Assembly (NCBI GenBank): GCA_015163815.1
Contig: JAAOIJ010000114.1
Location: 1-30,836, forward strand
Origin: Endozoicomonadaceae bacterium
Lineage (GTDB): Bacteria > Pseudomonadota > Gammaproteobacteria > Pseudomonadales > Endozoicomonadaceae
DNA: 30,836 bases
Reading direction: 5' to 3'
The position numbers and the translations under genes were made by a program. The notes below the pieces were generated by a model. That model ran no database searches and was not told the origin of the DNA. It was given only the letters and a program-made list of their open reading frames with translations. Shown piece by piece: positions 8,233 through 16,697 of the stretch (the stretch's first letter is position 1; the number at the start of each line of letters is the position of its first letter).

Positions 8233-10449
8233 TTAGCTGGCTATCCATTTTAGCTGAATATGTTTTTCATCCATATCGACTGCTGTAATACAAACAGAAA
8301 CAGACTGACCTAACGAAAATATGATATGCGATCGATCACCAACCAGTGATTGCATTTTTTCTTGATAAATATAGTCATCATCAGGCAAATCCTTCAGCGC
8401 AATCAAACCTGTGATCGGCATCATATCTAACTCAACAAATAAGCCGAAATGAACAACTGAAACAACCTTCCCTGTATAATGTTGTCCAATCTTATTTAAC
8501 ATATAACGACACATAATACTTTTCAAAGTATATCGATTAGCTTCTTCAGCTTGCCGTTCTTTCAAGGAACAGTGCAAGGCTAATTGCTCTATTTCTTTTG
8601 TTGAATAAGGGTACGCGTGAGTTGTTTTTTTCTTTGCATTAGCATTGCGTGCAGAAGCAGTGTTTTTCAGTGACAATAACGATTTAATGGCACGATGGAC
8701 TAATAAATCTGGATAGCGACGAATCGGGGAGGTAAAGTGCGTATAAGCTTTAAAAGCTAAACCAAAATGACCTGTATTATGCAAGTGATATTCTGCTTGA
8801 CCTAACGATCGCAAAATAGTCATTTGAATAATATAAAATGCTTCATGCTCTGTCGTGGTCTCTAAAATCATTTGGTAGTCTTTAGGAGTCACTTTGCCGG
8901 TAATCGCACAATTGACGCCTAAGTTTTTTAATAAATCAAATAAATATTGTTGCTTTTGCGCGGTAGGCCCTTTATGAACACGGTACAATGCTGGTAATTT
9001 ATTCTTTTCCAAGAATTGAGCAGCAGCTTCATTAGCACACAACATACATTCTTCAATTAATTTATGAATGTCATGTCTTTGAACAGGCAAAATAGATTTT
9101 ATTTTATGTTCAGCATCAAAAACAATATGTGATTCTCGCGTATCAAACTCTAGCGCGCCACGCGCATGACGTGTTTCATTTAATATACAATATAAAGCAT
9201 GTAATTGTTTTATATTAGATAATACAGTAGGATCATATAATCCTGTATCACTTGGATGACAAGCTATATTACGCTGATCATTCTGCAATAAAGTGAGTAC
9301 TTCATCATACGTCAATCTTGCAGAAGATTGAATCACTGCTTCATAAAATACAAACTGTTTTAATTGGCCTTTAGCTGTTATTTTCATTTCACAGACTAAC
9401 GTCAAGCGATCGCAATGTGGCTTTAAAGAACATAAATCATTCGATAAATTTTCAGGCAACATCGGAATAACATGACTTGGAAAATAAACAGAAGTACCTC
9501 TAGAGATAGCTTCAAGATCTAAAGCATCATTCGGTTTGACATAATGCGATACATCTGCAATAGCAACCCATAAAAACCATTCACTATTTGATTGTTTCTC
9601 TGCATAAACCGCATCATCAAAATCTTGCGCTTCTGCACCATCAATGGTGATAAAAGGAAGTGATCTTAAATCTTTTCGATCTTGAGTTGCTTCTAATACA
9701 GATTGCTGTTGATAGCTGCTTGCCTGTTTCAAAGCCAGTGTTGGAAAGGCTAAAGCTAATCCATAAGTATATTGTGCAATCAGAATATCGATAGAGGCTT
9801 CATTCGCTGCGTCTAGAATATTTTCAATTTCACCGATGGCTAAACACTGTTTTTTAGGGTGCTGGGTAATCTTAATGAGAACATACTGCCCTATTTTAGG
9901 TTTTAATTTTTGACCTTTAATCAGAACCTTATGCCTTAAAACAGGATTTTCTGGTACCACAAAAGCAGTTTTAGCTTCTTCTCGATATATGCCTACAATA
10001 TGCGTCACAGCGCGTTCTACTATATCGATAATATGGCATATTTTTCCTGTAAATTGTAACGTAACACGATCACCATGCCATACCGATTGCATCTGAACTG
10101 GAGATAAAAAAAAATCTTGGGTTTTATCATCTGGGATAAAAAAACCAAATCCTTCCTTATTTGCTTGAATTCTGCCAGTTTTTTGTTTTAATCGACCAGG
10201 CAAACAAAAAACATTTTTTTTATTCTTAATTAATTGACCTTCTCGACACATCGCTTTCAAGCGAAATTTCAATCCTGCTAATTGATCTGGTTGATTTAAT
10301 TCAAAATAGAGACAAAGCGCTTCATAAGATAATGCTTTACGATAATGATGAAAGTATTGCAAAATAAAAGAACGACTCGGAACCGGACTACTATACTTTT
10401 TTTGTTCTGCTCGAGCATCGGGATCTTTATTTTTCCACCAATTGCCCAT
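8233..10449 (-). CDS. rnr: Ribonuclease R (3'-5' exoribonuclease)
   Basis: RNase R degrades structured RNA processively from the 3' end, and takes part in rRNA and tmRNA quality control. The domain order is typical: winged-helix N-terminal region (about residues 25-90), two cold-shock domains (about 90-225), the RNB catalytic domain, and an S1 domain (about 655-738). The magnesium-binding aspartates are all present in TIDGAEAQDFDDAV (Asp270, 276, 278, 279). TSPIRRYPDLLVHRAI is also conserved. At 738 residues it is shorter than the E. coli enzyme (813), because it stops right after S1 and lacks the lysine-rich tail; this is common in the family. AGGA, 7 nt before the ATG, supports the start. 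The usual downstream partner rlmB is absent. Confidence 0.96.
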   Translation of the reverse strand: MGNWWKNKDPDARAEQKKYSSPVPSRSFILQYFHHYRKALSYEALCLYFELNQPDQLAGLKFRLKAMCREGQLIKNKKNVFCLPGRLKQKTGRIQANKEGFGFFIPDDKTQDFFLSPVQMQSVWHGDRVTLQFTGKICHIIDIVERAVTHIVGIYREEAKTAFVVPENPVLRHKVLIKGQKLKPKIGQYVLIKITQHPKKQCLAIGEIENILDAANEASIDILIAQYTYGLALAFPTLALKQASSYQQQSVLEATQDRKDLRSLPFITIDGAEAQDFDDAVYAEKQSNSEWFLWVAIADVSHYVKPNDALDLEAISRGTSVYFPSHVIPMLPENLSNDLCSLKPHCDRLTLVCEMKITAKGQLKQFVFYEAVIQSSARLTYDEVLTLLQNDQRNIACHPSDTGLYDPTVLSNIKQLHALYCILNETRHARGALEFDTRESHIVFDAEHKIKSILPVQRHDIHKLIEECMLCANEAAAQFLEKNKLPALYRVHKGPTAQKQQYLFDLLKNLGVNCAITGKVTPKDYQMILETTTEHEAFYIIQMTILRSLGQAEYHLHNTGHFGLAFKAYTHFTSPIRRYPDLLVHRAIKSLLSLKNTASARNANAKKKTTHAYPYSTKEIEQLALHCSLKERQAEEANRYTLKSIMCRYMLNKIGQHYTGKVVSVVHFGLFVELDMMPITGLIALKDLPDDDYIYQEKMQSLVGDRSHIIFSLGQSVSVCITAVDMDEKHIQLKWIAS

Positions 10450-10586
10450 GATATTTTCCTACTTTAATGCCAGTTAATACAAAAGTTTTCTGATCACCTT
10501 AGCATAATTTGATATAATACAATCAATTTTATTCTGTATGCTGCTAAAAATAATCACGCTAAAAGATAAAATAAAGTAAAATAAAC

Positions 10587-10616
10587 TTGATTTTCAATTA
10601 TTTATTTTTTTATGAT
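10587..10616 (+). promoter_or_regulatory. Possible promoter of fxsA
   Basis: TTGATT (10587-10592) and TATGAT (10611-10616) are 18 nt apart, giving a leader of about 125 nt before fxsA. A second candidate in the same 298-bp divergent gap is a perfect extended -10, TGATATAAT (10510-10518), with a weak -35 (CTGATC, 10490-10495). No gene is seen in the rest of the gap between rnr and fxsA. Confidence 0.4.
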
Positions 10617-10747
10617 ACGATCAACTTTATCTCTTTATGTCATCAAATCGCTGATATGTCTCACGGAAATCATCTTTAAAAGATATCCTGAATATCAAAT
10701 AATGAGCCAGGCAGCATCAAGAACCACAGTCTAACAAGAGTCATGAT

Positions 10748-11188
10748 ATGAAATTGTTTTGGATATTTTTGATCATAGCACCGATCACTGATTTCATTGT
10801 ATTAATAAAAATAGGTTATTTAGTTGGCATTTTGCCCATTATTAGTCTATCCTTGTTCTCAGCCTTATTAGGGTGGCTTTGGCCAGTCAAAAGAACAGTA
10901 TCACACTCACCGATGATGAGCATACTTAATATGATGATAATAAAAATAAGTAAAGGTTGCTTAATTATACCGGGAATTCTGTCCAGTATCATCGGTTTAT
11001 TGGGGTTAATTCCATTCATTAAGCAGTATATTGCTTTACAGATTACTGATTATTTTCAACAACATACTAGCCATACTTTTCAAGATTTTTTTTCAGAAAA
11101 ATCAGAAACTTCCATATCACAAGATAGTCATCATACTTTAGAAGGAGAATTTTCTATTCTTGACCCAGAAGATCCTCAAAAAAAATAA
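10748..11188 (+). CDS. fxsA: FxsA family membrane protein
   Basis: FxsA is a small inner-membrane protein; in E. coli its overexpression relieves F exclusion of phage T7, and its normal role is unclear. The 146-residue protein has the family pattern. A first helix pair includes PITDFIVLIKIGYLVG (about residues 12-27) and the SLFSALLGW segment (about 35-43). A second hydrophobic block (about 70-100) contains the IPGILSSIIGLLGLIPF signature. The hydrophilic tail has a Ser/Glu-rich stretch. It lies 178 bp upstream of groES on the same strand, an arrangement seen in several gammaproteobacteria. The ATG at 10748 has a modest AAGAG upstream. Confidence 0.9.
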   Translation: MKLFWIFLIIAPITDFIVLIKIGYLVGILPIISLSLFSALLGWLWPVKRTVSHSPMMSILNMMIIKISKGCLIIPGILSSIIGLLGLIPFIKQYIALQITDYFQQHTSHTFQDFFSEKSETSISQDSHHTLEGEFSILDPEDPQKK

Positions 11189-11200
11189 ATCATTTCTAGG

Positions 11201-11226
11201 GTTGAAATTAAAAAATTCAACCCCAT
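11201..11226 (+). promoter_or_regulatory. Sigma32-like heat-shock promoter of groESL
   Basis: GTTGAAA (11201-11207), 13 nt and CCCCAT (11221-11226) match the E. coli heat-shock consensus (CTTGAAA, N13-15, CCCCAT) at all but the first base. Transcription would start near 11233, about 135 nt before groES. The two boxes lie in the arms of a perfect 8-bp inverted repeat (GGGTTGAA 11199-11206, TTCAACCC 11216-11223). No CIRCE operator is present. No T-run follows, so I do not read the inverted repeat as a terminator of fxsA. Confidence 0.7.
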
Positions 11227-11366
11227 TGCTTGATCCAGATTGCAATGAAGAGTATCTTGATACACAATCTAGATTCAACTGAGTCAGTTATTACTAAAAT
11301 CGTTGTTAAGCACACCAACAACACTTCTATATTTATTGAACAACTTAACTATGGAGTTTGAATGCT

Positions 11367-11663
11367 ATGAAAATTAGACCACTAGGCAAAAGAGTATTAG
11401 TACGACGTCAACCAAAAGAAACAACATCAACAGGTGGCATTGTATTACCTGGTAGCGGAGAAGAAACAAACCGCGGTGAAATTATTTCTGTAGGGCCAGG
11501 TGTTCGACTAGATAATGGCGAAATGGATACCGTCTCTTTAAGAGCTGGAGACAAAGTATTATTTGCTGGATATCATGGTGATTCTAATAAAATCAAAATT
11601 GATAACATTGAACATGTTTTAATGTCAGAATCAGATATACTAGCTTTAATTGAATCAGAATAA
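11367..11663 (+). CDS. groES: Co-chaperonin GroES
   Basis: GroES is the heptameric lid of the GroEL chamber. From the ATG at 11367 it has 98 residues and starts MKIRPLGKRVLVRR, matching the family. The mobile loop is TTSTGGIVLPG (about residues 16-26), with the IVL motif that binds GroEL. GPG, KVLFAGYHG and the C-terminal DILALIE are all conserved. A longer frame begins at a TTG (11358), but the GGAG at 11353-11356 is one base from it and 10 nt from the ATG, so the ATG is preferred. It lies 56 bp upstream of groEL, as one operon under the heat-shock promoter. Confidence 0.97.
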   Translation: MKIRPLGKRVLVRRQPKETTSTGGIVLPGSGEETNRGEIISVGPGVRLDNGEMDTVSLRAGDKVLFAGYHGDSNKIKIDNIEHVLMSESDILALIESE

Positions 11664-11719
11664 ATCAATTGAAACAATTTCTTTATCATTTTATTAAATT
11701 ATGTTATTAGGAGTAGAAA

Positions 11720-13354
11720 ATGGCTGCAAAAAAAGTCTTATTCGCGGATAAAGCTAGAAAAAAATTAATTAAAGGCGTTAATATTTTAGCTGATGCTGTC
11801 AAAGCAACCTTAGGCCCAAAAGGACGCAATGTTTTACTTGAAAAATCTTTTGGCGCTCCCGTTATCACAAAAGATGGCGTCTCTGTTGCAAAAGAAATCG
11901 AACTGCAAGATAAATTTGAAAACATGGGTGCACAACTGGTCAAAGAAGTGGCCTCTAAAGCAAATGATGTTGCAGGCGACGGAACGACAACAGCGACTGT
12001 TTTAGCACAATCTATTGTTAACGAAGGTCTAAAATATGTCGCTTCAGGCATGAATCCGATGGATTTAAAGCGCGGCATTGATAAAACAACATTAGCGGTC
12101 GTTGAACAACTACGCCTGATGTCTATCCCTTGCGTTGATGACAAAAATATTGCACAAGTCGCGACTATTTCAGCTAACTCAGATCATAGCGTTGGTGAAA
12201 TTATTGCGAAAGCAATGAAAAAAGTTGGCAAAGAAGGCGTCATTACGGTTGAAGAAGGTTCCGGTCTTGATAATGAACTTGATCATGTTGAAGGGATGCA
12301 ATTTGACCGTGGATATCTATCACCTTACTTTGTCACAAGTCAAGATAGAATGAGCACTGAATTAGACAATCCTATGATTTTACTCTGTGACAAAAAAGTA
12401 TCTAATATTCGTGATTTAGTCCCAATGCTTGAAAATGTCGCAAAAATGAGCAAACCTCTCCTAATCATTGCAGAAGATGTAGAAGGTGAAGCTTTAGCAA
12501 CACTCGTCATTAATAATATGCGCGGAATCGTCAAAGTTGCTGCAGTCAAAGCACCTGGATTTGGTGATCGTCGTAAAGCCATGTTACAAGATATTGCAAC
12601 ATTAACAGGCGGCACCGTCATTGCTGAAGAAGTGGGACTCACTTTAGAAAATTCAACAGCTGAACATTTAGGTCAAGCGAAACGTGTTGTATTAACGAAA
12701 GACAACACAATCATTGTTGATGGTAGTGGTCAAGAAAATTCAATTAAAGATCGTGCAGCACAAATCTCAGCTGAAATCAATAATTCAACTTCTGATTATG
12801 ATCGTGAAAAATTACAAGAGCGTTTAGCTAAATTAAGCAATGGTGTTGCAGTTATCAAAGTAGGTGCTGCCACTGAAGTTGAAATGAAAGAGAAAAAAGC
12901 CCGTGTAGAAGATGCACTTCATTCAACACGCGCTGCTGTAGAAGAAGGGGTTGTTGCTGGTGGTGGTGTTGCTTTAATTCGAGCATTAGCTAACATTCAA
13001 ATCAAAGGCGATAATGTAGATCAAAATGCTGGTATTCAACTTGCATTGCGTGCACTTGAATCACCATTACGTCAAATTGTTGATAACGCAGGCGCTGAAT
13101 CTTCAGTTGTTGTTGATAAAATTAAACAAAATTCCGGCAACTTTGGTTACAATGCTGCCTCAGGTGAATTTGGTGATATGTTTGAAATGGGAATCATCGA
13201 TCCTGCAAAAGTAACGCGATCAGCACTACAAGCTGCCGCATCGATTGCCGGTCTTATGATTACAACAGAAGCGATGGTTGCTGAAATGCCTGAAGGAAAA
13301 TCCACACCTGACATGAATCCTGGCATGGGTGGCATGGGCGGTATGGGAATGTAA
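11720..13354 (+). CDS. groEL: Chaperonin GroEL
   Basis: GroEL is the 60-kDa double-ring ATP-dependent folding chamber. At 544 residues it is full length. The ATP-binding signature GDGTTTAT (residues 86-93) includes the catalytic Asp87. The equatorial domain begins LGPKGRNVLLEKSFG, the apical domain contains the SPYFVT segment, and VEEGVVAGGGVAL marks the return to the equatorial domain. The C-terminus ends in the usual Gly-Gly-Met repeats. AGGAG (11709-11713) is 6 nt before the ATG. A strong terminator follows at 13391. Antisense open frames across this gene are shadows. Confidence 0.99.
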   Translation: MAAKKVLFADKARKKLIKGVNILADAVKATLGPKGRNVLLEKSFGAPVITKDGVSVAKEIELQDKFENMGAQLVKEVASKANDVAGDGTTTATVLAQSIVNEGLKYVASGMNPMDLKRGIDKTTLAVVEQLRLMSIPCVDDKNIAQVATISANSDHSVGEIIAKAMKKVGKEGVITVEEGSGLDNELDHVEGMQFDRGYLSPYFVTSQDRMSTELDNPMILLCDKKVSNIRDLVPMLENVAKMSKPLLIIAEDVEGEALATLVINNMRGIVKVAAVKAPGFGDRRKAMLQDIATLTGGTVIAEEVGLTLENSTAEHLGQAKRVVLTKDNTIIVDGSGQENSIKDRAAQISAEINNSTSDYDREKLQERLAKLSNGVAVIKVGAATEVEMKEKKARVEDALHSTRAAVEEGVVAGGGVALIRALANIQIKGDNVDQNAGIQLALRALESPLRQIVDNAGAESSVVVDKIKQNSGNFGYNAASGEFGDMFEMGIIDPAKVTRSALQAAASIAGLMITTEAMVAEMPEGKSTPDMNPGMGGMGGMGM

Positions 13355-13390
13355 CGTTAACCCGTTCACTCATAGCTTTATGAATACCTA

Positions 13391-13427
13391 GAAAAGCGTG
13401 ATCCATTCAATATGGATCACGCTTTTC
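13391..13427 (+). terminator. Strong terminator after groEL
   Basis: A perfect 16-bp stem, GAAAAGCGTGATCCAT with ATGGATCACGCTTTTC, closes over the 5-nt loop TCAAT. The 3' arm ends in a short T-run inside the stem; the 5' arm gives the same on the other strand, so it may stop transcription in both directions. It lies 36 bp after the groEL stop. Confidence 0.85.
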
Positions 13428-13559
13428 ATCTATAAGCTGTTTCATCACGATAACCGCATCGTATGATGACACATCTCAGACGAAAATATGCTAAACTAGT
13501 CCTGCTAATCGCATTCATCATGCAGTATCCTTTTAACTGCTATCACACGGCATCACGAC

Positions 13560-14135
13560 ATGATAAAACAAGTAATAGAGTTTATCCCGTTAATTTTCTT
13601 TTTCATTTTTTATAAAATGTCGCCGAAAACTTTTGAAATAATGAATCATTCGATTACATTAGGTGGCATTTATACGGCAACAGGATCATTAATCATCACC
13701 ACAACTTTAGTCGTCATGATAGAATGGATCTACTATAAAACGATTAGTAAAGGCCAATTAATTACCTTAGCCGCTGTATTAATCTTTGGCGGACTCACAT
13801 TATGCTTCAAAAATGATTTATTTATCAAATGGAAAGCACCCGTCATTAACTGGGTTTTTGGATTAACGTTCCTTCTCAGTGCCTTTATAGGTAAAAAACC
13901 GATTATAGAACGCTTAATGAGCCATGCTATTCAGCTACCATCATCCATTTGGCATAAACTCAATATGAGTTGGGCTGTTTTTTTTATGATACTCGGTTCA
14001 CTTAATTTATATGTTGCATTTCATTTTGAAGCGATTTGGGTTGATTTTAAAATATTTGGTAGCTTAGGACTCACCATCTTCTTTACCTTGGTTCAAGTCA
14101 TTTTATTAAGAAAACATATCCAACCTGTGAAATAA
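13560..14135 (+). CDS. yciB: Inner-membrane septation protein YciB
   Basis: This is a member of the YciB / intracellular septation protein A family, an inner-membrane protein linked to cell-envelope synthesis and division in enterics. The 191 residues carry about five to six hydrophobic helices. They begin with the typical EFIPLIFFFIFYK segment, where the family has F-P-hydrophobic-FF-Y-K, and include KPIIERLM near residue 115 and LNMSWAVFFMILGSLNLYVAF, where the family has LN-W..FF...N..V. There is no clear ribosome-binding site before the ATG, but the N-terminus aligns with the family. It stands between the groESL terminator and rsmI. Confidence 0.9.
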   Translation: MIKQVIEFIPLIFFFIFYKMSPKTFEIMNHSITLGGIYTATGSLIITTTLVVMIEWIYYKTISKGQLITLAAVLIFGGLTLCFKNDLFIKWKAPVINWVFGLTFLLSAFIGKKPIIERLMSHAIQLPSSIWHKLNMSWAVFFMILGSLNLYVAFHFEAIWVDFKIFGSLGLTIFFTLVQVILLRKHIQPVK

Positions 14136-14201
14136 AGTGTGTTATAGCTTGCTCATGATGCTCATTAATCAATATACACCTGCATTGAGGCGCCACGCTT
14201 T

Positions 14202-15053
14202 ATGATAAAAGAACCTGGCGTTTTGTTTATTGTCAGTACGCCGATCGGGAATCTAGAAGATCTTTCTTCGCGTGCCTGTTCAACTTTAAAAACAGTCGAT
14301 TACATTGCAGCAGAAGATACACGCCATAGCAAAAAATTATTAACACATTTTAATATTCAAACACCATTAAAAAGTTATCATGATGCCAGCTCATCCAAAA
14401 CAACTGCCTATTTTATTGAGCAACTTGAAAACGGCAAACAGATTGCTTTAATCTCTGATGCAGGCACACCTTTAATTTCAGATCCTGGTTATGAATTAGT
14501 CCGCTTAGCACATCAGCATAATATTCCTGTTCGTTCGATTCCAGGGCCTTGTGCCGTGATTGCTGCCTTATCAATATCAGGACTCCCAGCAGATGAGTTT
14601 TTATTTATTGGCTTTTTAAATCATAAACCCATCAAAAAAAAAGCGAAACTAGAACAACTATCAACTTATACTGCAACATGGGTTGCTTATGAATCCCCAC
14701 ATCGTATTGTCGAAACCCTTTGCTTACTCGAATCCATCATGGGGCCTACACATATCATGGCTTTAGTTCGAGAAATAACAAAATGTTTTGAAACAGTGAT
14801 TACTGGGTCTATTGCAGATGTACGGCTTCGCCTGAAAGAAGACCCTAATCAACAAAAAGGTGAATTTGTACTCATTGTTCAAGGCAAACCAGAAAAACCA
14901 CAAAATCAACTAGATTTAGAATCGATTCGTATATTAAACTTATTATGTACTGAATTACCTTTATCTCGAGCCAGTGCCCTGACAGCTAAAATAACAGGTT
15001 TGAATAAAAAAGTAATCTATGAACATGGACGGTTACACAAACAAAACTCTTGA
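14202..15053 (+). CDS. rsmI: 16S rRNA C1402 2'-O-methyltransferase RsmI
   Basis: RsmI methylates the 2'-OH of C1402 in the ribosomal P site using S-adenosylmethionine. The 283-residue protein has the tetrapyrrole-methylase-type fold. It starts GVLFIVSTPIGNLEDLS; AAEDTRHS lies near 36-43, SDAGTPLISDPGYELV near 85-100, and SIPGPCAVIAALSISGLP follows. A C-terminal extension of about 50 residues (SRASALTAKITGLNKKVIY) is typical of RsmI. GAGG lies 11 nt upstream of the ATG. It is followed by yggT at 55 bp on the same strand. Confidence 0.96.
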   Translation: MIKEPGVLFIVSTPIGNLEDLSSRACSTLKTVDYIAAEDTRHSKKLLTHFNIQTPLKSYHDASSSKTTAYFIEQLENGKQIALISDAGTPLISDPGYELVRLAHQHNIPVRSIPGPCAVIAALSISGLPADEFLFIGFLNHKPIKKKAKLEQLSTYTATWVAYESPHRIVETLCLLESIMGPTHIMALVREITKCFETVITGSIADVRLRLKEDPNQQKGEFVLIVQGKPEKPQNQLDLESIRILNLLCTELPLSRASALTAKITGLNKKVIYEHGRLHKQNS

Positions 15054-15108
15054 CAGCCTGGCACTTTTTAAAAATCTCTACTGAACATAAACTGAAGGAT
15101 ATCACAAC

Positions 15109-15654
15109 ATGCTGCAAATTTTAGTAGGTATTTTAGGCAACTGGTTTGTTTTAATGATCATATTAAGATTTATTCTGCAAGCAGTGAATGCAGACTATTA
15201 TAATCCTTTTTCACAAATCATTGTAAAATCAACAAATTCTATTCTAAAACCGATCAGAATGATCATACCTAAACATAAAATAGATTTGGATTTTGCCTCT
15301 ATATTAGTTGCTTTTTTAATGAGCGCTATCGTGATTACCTCTCAAATGTATTTAATTGGATTGGTACAAATCCCCATGATCTTTATTATAAAATTATCTG
15401 TATTACAAGTGATTAGACTCATACTCGATTTTTATTTTTATAGCATTCTCATTGTCTCTTTATCAAGCTGGATTGCGCCTTTATTTTCTCACTCAGCTTT
15501 AGTGTTTTTAAATCAAATTTTACAACCTTTATCCAATTATTTGCGACGGTTTTTACCTTTTTTAACCATTGGTCGAGTTGACTTGTCTTTCATGGTGATT
15601 ACATTCATCATTTTATTTATACGGAATATGGTCCCAGCTTTATATATCTTATAA
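15109..15654 (+). CDS. yggT: YggT family membrane protein
   Basis: This is a 181-residue inner-membrane protein with two copies of the YggT domain. Each copy has a pair of hydrophobic helices joined by a conserved loop. The first copy contains LILRFILQ-like and NPFSQIIVKSTNSILKPIRMIIP (about residues 32-54); the second repeats this as NQILQPLSNYLRRFLP (about 137-152). YggT proteins have been linked to cation homeostasis and envelope organisation, but the exact role is unsettled. AAGGA, 9 nt before the ATG, supports the start. Confidence 0.9.
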   Translation: MLQILVGILGNWFVLMIILRFILQAVNADYYNPFSQIIVKSTNSILKPIRMIIPKHKIDLDFASILVAFLMSAIVITSQMYLIGLVQIPMIFIIKLSVLQVIRLILDFYFYSILIVSLSSWIAPLFSHSALVFLNQILQPLSNYLRRFLPFLTIGRVDLSFMVITFIILFIRNMVPALYIL

Positions 15655-15681
15655 TACATGGTTTTTTATGGGATGAAGCGG

Positions 15682-15687
15682 TATAAT
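15682..15687 (+). promoter_or_regulatory. Possible -10 element of glyQS
   Basis: A perfect TATAAT lies 50 bp before the GTG start of glyQ. No good -35 is found at 16-18 nt (the best is TGGTTT at 15659), so this would be a weak or activator-dependent promoter. Confidence 0.4.
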
Positions 15688-15736
15688 AAAAATCCGTTGT
15701 CAATCGCGAGTGGGTCCACTAATTTTGGAGTATTAC

Positions 15737-16693
15737 GTGAAAAATCAAAAACATGATAGGATAACCTGTCAATCTTTGATTGATCAATTACAAGCTTTTT
15801 GGAAAACTCAAGGTTGCGCTATTTTACAGCCACTGGATATGCCTGTTGGCGCTGGAACCTTTCATCCTGCTACTTTTTTAAAAGCAATTGGTCCGGAAAC
15901 TTGGAAAGCAGCCTATGTCCAACCTTGTCGTCGACCAGCTGATGGACGATATGGTGAAAACCCTAATCGCTTACAACAATTTTATCAATATCAAGTGATT
16001 ATGAAACCTTCTCCTGATAAATTTCAAACATTATTTTTAGATTCATTAAACAGGATTGGTATTGATCAACACATTCATGATATTCGATTTGTTGAAGATA
16101 ACTGGGAATCCCCCACCTTAGCTGCATGGGGGCTGGGTTGGGAAGTTTGGTTAAATGGAATGGAAATCGCGCAATTTACTTATTTTCAACAAGTAGGTGG
16201 TTTATCTTGTCGACCCATTACAGGAGAAATCACGTATGGTATTGAACGATTAGCCATGTATTTACAAAATATTGATAATGTATATGATTTAATTTGGACA
16301 CATCAAGATCATAGCCATATCACGTATGGAGATATATTTAAAGAACAAGAAATTGAATTTTCTCAATACAATTTTGAAGAAGCGAAAATTGCTTCGTTAT
16401 TTGATCAATTTGCATTTTTTGAACAAGAATCTGCTCGATTAGCAGCATGTGCATTACCGCTACCCGCTTATGAATATGTTTTAAAAGCATCACATGCTTT
16501 TAATCTATTAGATGCCCGTTCTGCTATTTCTGTAACTGAACGACAACGCTATATTCTACGCATCCGTCAATTAGCTCAAACGATTGCCAAAGCCTATTTT
16601 AATAAACGACTTGCATTAGGCTTTCCTTTGGCTGAACAATCCATTCGTGAATCCATTTTAGACACTATTCACACATCATCCCGTGAGGCTTAA
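15737..16693 (+). CDS. glyQ: Glycyl-tRNA synthetase alpha subunit
   Basis: This is the catalytic subunit of the bacterial alpha2beta2 glycyl-tRNA synthetase. From the chosen GTG it has 318 residues. Conserved blocks include QGCAILQPLDMPVGAGTFHP, YVQPCRRPADGRYGENPNRL, the class II motif region IRFVEDNWESPTLAAWGLGW, and ITGEITYGIERLAMYLQ. The C-terminus SVTERQRYILRIR is typical. A frame opens further upstream at another GTG (15710), but GGAG (15727-15730) sits 6 nt before the GTG at 15737, which therefore decides the start. The stop is 4 bp before the glyS ATG. Confidence 0.97.
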   Translation: MKNQKHDRITCQSLIDQLQAFWKTQGCAILQPLDMPVGAGTFHPATFLKAIGPETWKAAYVQPCRRPADGRYGENPNRLQQFYQYQVIMKPSPDKFQTLFLDSLNRIGIDQHIHDIRFVEDNWESPTLAAWGLGWEVWLNGMEIAQFTYFQQVGGLSCRPITGEITYGIERLAMYLQNIDNVYDLIWTHQDHSHITYGDIFKEQEIEFSQYNFEEAKIASLFDQFAFFEQESARLAACALPLPAYEYVLKASHAFNLLDARSAISVTERQRYILRIRQLAQTIAKAYFNKRLALGFPLAEQSIRESILDTIHTSSREA

Positions 16694-16697
16694 CGGT

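Noticed and set aside
7991..8236. 81-codon plus-strand ORF
   Set aside because: It runs straight through tRNA-Leu(CAA) and has no ribosome-binding site; it is a chance frame.
11199..11223. Inverted repeat after fxsA as a rho-independent terminator
   Set aside because: No T-run follows, and the arms coincide with a good sigma32-type promoter, which explains the sequence better.
11707..12642. Antisense ORFs of 145 and 100 codons across groEL
   Set aside because: They are mirror frames of a highly conserved gene with strong codon bias, with no start signals and no protein-like features.
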